Shown here one piece after another: positions 62,458 through 64,000 of a stretch of 64,000 bases of DNA. The notes under the pieces are model-generated. The model saw only the letters and a list, made by a program, of their open reading frames with translations, had not been told where the DNA came from and searched no databases. The DNA comes from Dysgonamonadaceae bacterium (GTDB lineage Bacteria; Bacteroidota; Bacteroidia; Bacteroidales; Azobacteroidaceae). Position 1 is the stretch's first letter. Each line of letters starts with the position of its first letter. The stretch covers positions 1 through 64,000 of the forward strand of contig JAITQA010000051.1 in the NCBI GenBank assembly GCA_031289145.1. Reading direction: 5' to 3'. Both the position numbers and the translations under genes were made by a program.

Positions 62458-63420
62458 ATGATAGAAAGAATCATTATTTTAGATGGAACGGACCCTGTCA
62501 TTTTTTTTGGAACGAACAACTCCAATATACTGTTAATCAAATCATTATATCCAAAATTGCGTATTATTGCGAGGGGAAATGTTATAAAAGTGATGGGCGA
62601 TGAAACGGAATTGGCCGGATTTGAAGAAAAAGTCAGGGAAATGGAAAATCATTGCCGGAAATTTAACTTGTTGAATGAGAAAGCGATTATAGACATCACC
62701 AAAGGAAAAAATGATTATTCCGATGCGCTTTTAAAACAGGATAACCTGATTATTTACGGAATCAATGGTCGCCCGATTCAAGCAAGGTCGGAAAATCAAC
62801 AAAAATTAGTTGCATCTTTTGACGAGAATGATATGTTATTTGCCATCGGACCGGCCGGTTCGGGTAAAACTTATACCGCAATAGCATTGGCTGTCAGAGC
62901 GTTAAAAAACAAAGAGGTTCGTAAAATTATTCTGAGCAGGCCGGCTGTAGAAGCCGGGGAAAAATTAGGTTTTTTACCGGGAGATATGAAAGATAAAATC
63001 GACCCTTATCTCCAGCCTTTGTATGATGCCTTGGAAGATATGATTCCGGCTGCCAAACTGAAAGAATACATGGAAAACAAAGTGATACAGATTGCACCTT
63101 TGGCTTTTATGCGCGGACGTACCTTGAGCGATGCTGTCGTTATCCTGGACGAAGCCCAGAACACAAGCATTCCGCAAATAAAAATGTTCCTGACTCGCAT
63201 GGGCATGAATGCAAAAATGATTATCACGGGCGACATCACCCAGATTGACCTGCCGCCTTCGCAAATTTCCGGATTGATTCACGCCTTGAAGGTATTGAAA
63301 CGGATTCCGGGAATCGCACAAATTGTTTTTGATAAAAAAGACATTGTCCGTCACAAATTGGTGCAACGGATTGTAGAAGCGTATGAAAAAGAGAATAAAT
63401 TAACACCTGATAGAAAATGA
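62458..63420 (+). CDS. phoH: PhoH-like ATPase
   Basis: 320 residues. N-terminal small domain (about 1-100), then the PhoH P-loop [36 protein letters not shown], Walker [20 protein letters not shown] and [20 protein letters not shown]. PhoH proteins are RNA-linked ATPases (some with RNase partners) of uncertain exact role; the KH-like N-terminus fits RNA binding. The stop overlaps purC by 4 bp (ATGA), so purC is translationally coupled. Confidence 0.92.
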   Translation: MIERIIILDGTDPVIFFGTNNSNILLIKSLYPKLRIIARGNVIKVMGDETELAGFEEKVREMENHCRKFNLLNEKAIIDITKGKNDYSDALLKQDNLIIYGINGRPIQARSENQQKLVASFDENDMLFAIGPAGSGKTYTAIALAVRALKNKEVRKIILSRPAVEAGEKLGFLPGDMKDKIDPYLQPLYDALEDMIPAAKLKEYMENKVIQIAPLAFMRGRTLSDAVVILDEAQNTSIPQIKMFLTRMGMNAKMIITGDITQIDLPPSQISGLIHALKVLKRIPGIAQIVFDKKDIVRHKLVQRIVEAYEKENKLTPDRK

Positions 63421-64000
63421 ACAATACTTTAGTGACTACAAATTTTAATTTTCCCGGTCAAACGCATGTTTACCATGGAAAAGTGCGGGATGTTTATTCC
63501 ATCGGTGAAAATCTGTTAGTGATGATAGCGACAGACCGTATTTCGGCTTTTGATGTAATCCTGCCACAGGGAATTCCTTATAAAGGACAAGTCCTGAACC
63601 AGATTGCAGCCAAATTCTTAACGGCAACTTCGGATATTATCGACAACTGGAAATTAGCCACTCCCGACCCGATGGTAACGGTAGGTTTGCGTTGCGAACC
63701 TTTCAAGGTAGAAATGGTCATCCGCGGCTATCTCACCGGAAGCGCTTGGCGGGAATACAAAGCAGGCTGCCGCAGTCTTTGCGGTATTGCTTTACCCGAT
63801 GGAATGAGAGAGAATGAAAAATTCCCGATTCCCATCATCACGCCAACCACCAAAGCCGACGAAGGCCACGATGAAAACATTTCAAAAGAAGAAATCATTG
63901 CGCAAGGTTTGGTTGGCAAGGAAGATTATGAATCGCTGGAAAAATATACACAGGCTTTGTTCCGCCGGGGAACCGAAATAGCCAAACAAAAAGGACTGAT
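63417..64000 (+). CDS. purC: SAICAR synthetase, 5' part (truncated by window end)
   Basis: First 194 codons of phosphoribosylaminoimidazole-succinocarboxamide synthase, step 8 (bacterial numbering 7-8) of purine synthesis, joining Asp to CAIR with ATP. Visible: [19 protein letters not shown] (ATP-binding), [36 protein letters not shown] and [18 protein letters not shown]. The frame is open to the window edge. ATG 63417 overlaps the phoH stop (ATGA). Confidence 0.95.
   Translation, partial: MNNTLVTTNFNFPGQTHVYHGKVRDVYSIGENLLVMIATDRISAFDVILPQGIPYKGQVLNQIAAKFLTATSDIIDNWKLATPDPMVTVGLRCEPFKVEMVIRGYLTGSAWREYKAGCRSLCGIALPDGMRENEKFPIPIITPTTKADEGHDENISKEEIIAQGLVGKEDYESLEKYTQALFRRGTEIAKQKGL

Noticed and set aside
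1..64000. tRNA or rRNA genes, prophage, transposase genes
   Set aside because: None seen by eye on either strand; a tRNA covariance search would be needed to exclude a tRNA fully, but the gaps between genes are mostly too short or too AT-rich.

Overview
The window looks like chromosomal DNA of a member of the Bacteroidales, near Porphyromonadaceae, Dysgonomonadaceae or Tannerellaceae; I cannot place it to genus. Reasons: many genes are preceded by Bacteroidetes-type promoters (TTTG, 19-20 bp, TAnnTTTG). There is a type IX secretion (T9SS) protein (PorZ), a secreted subtilase with a T9SS-like C-terminal tail and a GldB-like lipoprotein. Gene content (GH29 fucosidase, gmd/fcl, Bacteroidetes-type urocanate hydratase, vitamin-B12-dependent ribonucleotide reductase) also fits. 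Coding density is high. No rRNA, tRNA, prophage, transposase or CRISPR array was seen.

Layout. 1-6.2 kb: a dispersed palindromic repeat, then on the minus strand an aminotransferase, a HAD phosphatase, recR, a GldB-like lipoprotein, the SRP RNA gene, nth and pheS; then a plus-strand RelE/ParE-type toxin-antitoxin pair that appears to carry a one-base frameshift. 6.2-10.4 kb: a GT-C-like membrane protein, rdgB and porZ. 10.4-22.9 kb: a minus-strand surface-polysaccharide operon (export lipoprotein, chain-length regulator, flippase, polymerase, fucosyltransferase-like enzyme, GT2, four GT4 enzymes and an embedded radical SAM/SPASM protein). 23-30.6 kb: alpha-L-fucosidase, a TlpA-like lipoprotein, lepA, a TPR protein, def and ruvX. 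30.7-36.8 kb: a FemAB-like protein, the initiating sugar-phosphate transferase, an OmpA-family porin, gmd and fcl. 37-47.5 kb: rhomboid protease, EEP-family nuclease/phosphatase, xseA, the T9SS subtilase, a 435-bp leader and nrdJ, an ATP-grasp-like protein overlapping an orphan ABC ATPase, and a small exported protein. 47.5-55 kb: trmB, an Mrp-type Fe-S carrier, then a histidine/formimino-glutamate degradation block (hutU, ftcD, hutI, cyclodeaminase) interrupted by a divergent PIN-domain toxin-antitoxin pair. 55-64 kb: rpsF-rpsR-rplI, a tryptophanase/tyrosine phenol-lyase-family enzyme, purB, an RNA pseudouridine synthase with a very long disordered N-terminus, asnS, a PhoH-type ATPase and the 5' part of purC.

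How it fits together. Sugar activation (gmd, fcl), the initiating transferase, glycosyltransferases, flippase, polymerase and export machinery make a nearly complete surface-glycan pathway split over two loci about 9 kb apart. PorZ next to the glycan operon fits the known link between the T9SS attachment complex and anionic LPS. The fucosidase beside the operon and the GDP-fucose genes suggest fucose is both built into and removed from glycans.

I did not find one obviously new system. The most promising leads are the frameshifted toxin-antitoxin pair, the ATP-grasp/orphan-ABC pair, the radical SAM enzyme in the glycan operon, the disordered RNA-modifying enzyme, and a dispersed repeat that brackets the disturbed histidine-degradation block.
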